This document shows positions 7,026 through 8,481 of a stretch of 8,481 nt of DNA, piece by piece (position 1 is the first letter of the stretch; every line of letters begins with the position of its first letter). The notes beneath the pieces were generated by a model. It worked only from the letters and a program-made list of their open reading frames with translations, was not told where the DNA came from and searched no databases. This DNA is from Actinomycetota bacterium. GTDB lineage: Bacteria > Actinomycetota > Actinomycetes > S36-B12. The position numbers and the translations under genes are program-made. Location of the stretch: positions 1 through 8,481 of the forward strand of contig RGQW01000069.1 of assembly GCA_010029945.1 (NCBI GenBank), read 5' to 3'.

Positions 7026-7853
7026 CTAGGCCACCCCAACTGTTGCCGTTTCGATAACAATCGGCTGGGCGGGGAGGCCGTCCCCACCGCCGTCGGCCAC
7101 GCCTGCCTCCGCAATAGCGCGCACGATGTCCAGGCCGTCGGTGACCTGCCCCCAGATCGTGTAGCCCGAGGGGAGGGTGGTGTCCTCGTACACCAGGAAG
7201 AACTGCGAGCCACCCGTGCCCGGCCCGGCGTTCGCCATGGCAACCGTCCCCGCCGGATAGTTGGCCTCACCCTCCGCCGGCAGGTTTTCGTCGGGAATTT
7301 GATAGCCCGGCCCACCGGTGCCGTTGCCCGCCGGATCGCCGCATTGCAGAACGAAGATGCCGGCCGTGGTCAGCCGGTGACAGGCGGTTCCGTCGAAGAA
7401 CCCCTCATTGGCAAGAAAGGTCATCGAGGCGACCGTCGCGGGTGCATCGTCAGCGAACAGATCGATGGAGATGTCTCCGCAGTTGGTGGCCAAGGTGAGG
7501 GTGCCGCTTGCTGCTGTTGCAGCGTCGGGCGGGGCATCGAAGGTGAGGTCGTCCGGACGCGTCGGCGCTGGCTCGGCGCAGATATCGACGACGGCGGCCC
7601 CCGCTTCGATCTCCTCGATCAGTTCCTCGGCCACCTCGTCGATCTCGGACGCGGTCGACTCGGGCTCGTTCCCTCGATCGATGAGGGTGAAGATCGCCCA
7701 TCCGCCACCGGCGATGACCAAGGCACCGACAACGACGATGGCCACGACCCTTTGGCGCACCCGGGCCTTGTCCTCGCGTTCGGCGCGTCGGGCTTGCTGC
7801 CGCTCGAATTTCGCACGCGCGAGTTGGCGTTGTCGTCGGTTAGAGGAGGTCAT
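7026..7853 (-). CDS. Membrane-anchored cyclophilin-type peptidyl-prolyl cis-trans isomerase
   Basis: This enzyme catalyses cis/trans isomerisation of prolyl peptide bonds, here probably in exported proteins. The 275-residue product has a strongly basic cytoplasmic N-terminus (residues 1-35), one membrane helix at about 36-57 (VVAIVVVGALVIAGGGWAIF), and an acidic linker (about 62-90). A cyclophilin domain follows at about 115-275. Conserved segments are CHRLTTAGIFVLQCGDPAGNG (catalytic Arg at 160, Phe at 167, Gln at 170), GGPGYQIPDE, and AMANAGPGTGGSQFF at 205-219, with YTIWGQV carrying the cyclosporin-site-type Trp at 234. Four cysteines (92, 125, 158, 171) all lie in the exported part. The ATG at 7853 is preferred over the long in-frame extension upstream. 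It has AGGA 5 nt before it, and the N-terminus becomes a normal basic anchor (MTSSNRRQRQ). The gene ends in two adjacent TAG codons. It is divergent from the MBL-fold gene. Confidence 0.93.
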   Translation of the reverse strand: MTSSNRRQRQLARAKFERQQARRAEREDKARVRQRVVAIVVVGALVIAGGGWAIFTLIDRGNEPESTASEIDEVAEELIEEIEAGAAVVDICAEPAPTRPDDLTFDAPPDAATAASGTLTLATNCGDISIDLFADDAPATVASMTFLANEGFFDGTACHRLTTAGIFVLQCGDPAGNGTGGPGYQIPDENLPAEGEANYPAGTVAMANAGPGTGGSQFFLVYEDTTLPSGYTIWGQVTDGLDIVRAIAEAGVADGGGDGLPAQPIVIETATVGVA

Positions 7854-8044
7854 GTCCGTCCTGAAAGTCGATGCCGGTGCGTACTCATTCGATGTTCGGC
7901 GTCCGAGTGTAGAGGTGAAGACATAGGGCGCCACGAGGCTAGGCTGTGCTTGCTGGTCGGGGCCCCATCCGGAGGAACGTCCGAAGGGACCTCCCAGAAC
8001 ACCCGCACCCAGCGCGACGCTGCACATCTCGCCCAGGAGGAGCC
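7854..8044. promoter_or_regulatory. Divergent intergenic region between cyclophilin and MBL-fold genes
   Basis: This 191-base non-coding gap must supply promoters in both directions. On the minus strand, TACACT at 7911-7906 is a candidate -10 box for the cyclophilin. On the plus strand, TAGGCT at 7940-7945 is a candidate -10, with a poor TGAAGA at 7916-7921 as -35. These are visual matches only. AGGAGGA at 8035-8041 is the ribosome-binding site of the downstream gene. Confidence 0.4.
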
Positions 8045-8481
8045 TTGTTCATCACCGGGTTCCCAGCTGGATCGTGGGCCACGAACTGTTACGTCGTGGC
8101 GACGGGTCCGGGCGAGCCGTGCGTGGTCATCGATCCCGGCCAGGAGTCGATCGACGGCGTGCACGAAATCATCGCCGAGCACCGCCGCTATCAGCAGGGC
8201 TACTGCTACTTTCTGGCCAACGACCCGCGGGTGCCCGAGGATGTCCGCAGCTGGTATCGAGCCTGGGGGCTGGCCAAGGACGAATTCACCGACAACGGCC
8301 ACTGGCCGCATCAGATCTACGTTCGTGAGGCCCGCCGAATGGTTGGAGATCTGGTGGTCACCGAGAACCATCTCCGGCGAACGCTGCCGACCGAACGGTC
8401 GATTGGCATGGGCTCGTACAACATGGACTCTCACAACGTCCAACGGTACATCGACAAGGATGGATTCGTTCGCAACGAGGG
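8045..8481 (+). CDS. Chimeric ORF: MBL-fold hydrolase N-terminus joined to FAD-dependent oxidoreductase fragment (partial at 3' edge)
   Basis: A TTG start at 8045 follows AGGAGGA by 3 nt. The frame stays open for 145 full codons and runs off the window. Residues 1-47 (FITGFPAGSWATNCYVVATG, then CVVIDPGQES and GVHEIIAEHR) match the beginning of actinobacterial MBL-fold, glyoxalase II-like hydrolases, the expected gene here. The family would next show a THxHxDH zinc-binding motif. Instead, from about residue 45-48 the protein reads as the interior of an FAD-dependent oxidoreductase: YFLANDPRVPE, WGLAKDEFTDNGHWPHQIYV, REARRMVGD, SYNMDSHNVQRY. No metal-binding motif and no N-terminal FAD-binding GxGxxG are present, so neither activity is predicted for the visible part. 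The join is in frame. It may be a genomic rearrangement or an assembly chimera. Confidence 0.8.
   Translation, partial: MFITGFPAGSWATNCYVVATGPGEPCVVIDPGQESIDGVHEIIAEHRRYQQGYCYFLANDPRVPEDVRSWYRAWGLAKDEFTDNGHWPHQIYVREARRMVGDLVVTENHLRRTLPTERSIGMGSYNMDSHNVQRYIDKDGFVRNE
8177..8481 (+). other. FAD-dependent oxidoreductase-like interior segment
   Basis: About 100 residues resemble the middle of the FAD_oxidored type (PF12831-like) of FAD-dependent oxidoreductases. The signature pieces are EHRRYQQGYCYFLANDPRVP, HWPHQIYVREARRMVGD and MGSYNMDSHNVQRYIDKDG, ending in NEG at the window edge. The N-terminal Rossmann dinucleotide-binding region of that family is absent, because the preceding sequence is the start of an MBL hydrolase. 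The family call is from memory of its conserved segments. Confidence 0.7.

Noticed and set aside
7854..8027. N-terminal extension of the cyclophilin to a start at 8027
   Set aside because: The extra 58 residues have no family similarity. They would place a non-basic stretch before the basic anchor and ignore the ATG with a good ribosome-binding site at 7853.
7850..8443. Minus-strand 197-codon frame opposite the MBL/FAD chimera
   Set aside because: It crosses the divergent intergenic region and lies antisense to two recognisable protein segments, with no motif of its own.
8045..8481. Interpretation of the MBL/FAD ORF as a novel two-domain enzyme
   Set aside because: Both partners lack their essential cofactor-binding parts at the join, so a designed fusion is unlikely. 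It is kept only as a rearrangement or assembly finding.
1..8481. CRISPR array, insertion sequence, prophage, tRNA/rRNA or defence island
   Set aside because: No spaced direct repeats, transposase motifs, terminal inverted repeats, tRNA-like cloverleaf or recognised defence domains were seen on either strand.

Overview
The window is high-GC DNA that looks like an Actinomycetota (Actinomycetia-type) chromosome. The evidence is the gene order yajC-secD-secF-rel, with convergent DUF349 and cyclophilin genes and then a divergent metallo-beta-lactamase-fold hydrolase, together with frequent GTG/TTG starts, G/C-rich third codon positions, and an actinobacterial-style bifunctional Rel. This assignment comes from recognising families and synteny, not from a database search. 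Genus and species cannot be named.

Plus strand, left half: yajC (75-374), secD (about 433-2026) and secF (2023-3195) form a protein-export operon. SecD and SecF are paired by a 4-base ATGA overlap. SecDF-YajC is the accessory complex of the SecYEG translocon and uses the proton gradient to pull exported proteins outward. After 45 bases comes rel (3241-5508), the (p)ppGpp synthetase/hydrolase of the stringent response. The adenine phosphoribosyltransferase gene (apt) often found between secF and rel in actinobacteria is absent.

Minus strand: a membrane-anchored cyclophilin-type peptidyl-prolyl isomerase (7853 down to 7026) and a three-repeat DUF349 protein (6931 down to 5570) read toward rel and meet it at a short convergent gap. 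The cyclophilin would act outside the membrane, as would the substrates of SecDF. Most of this half is ordinary housekeeping.

Plus strand, right edge: a gene starting at 8045 begins as an MBL-fold (glyoxalase II-like) hydrolase. After about 47 residues, before its metal-binding motif, it continues in frame as an internal piece of an unrelated FAD-dependent oxidoreductase and runs off the window.

Two places do not look like intact ancestral sequence. (1) secD keeps a good ribosome-binding site and a start at 433, but its first transmembrane helix and LGLDLxGG-type segment are missing, and the remainder is in a different frame. (2) The MBL/FAD-oxidoreductase junction lies near 8177-8188. Each is either a genuine deletion or rearrangement, or a contig-assembly error. 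I cannot tell which from the sequence alone. I found no phage, insertion sequence, CRISPR array, RNA gene or convincing new defence-type system.
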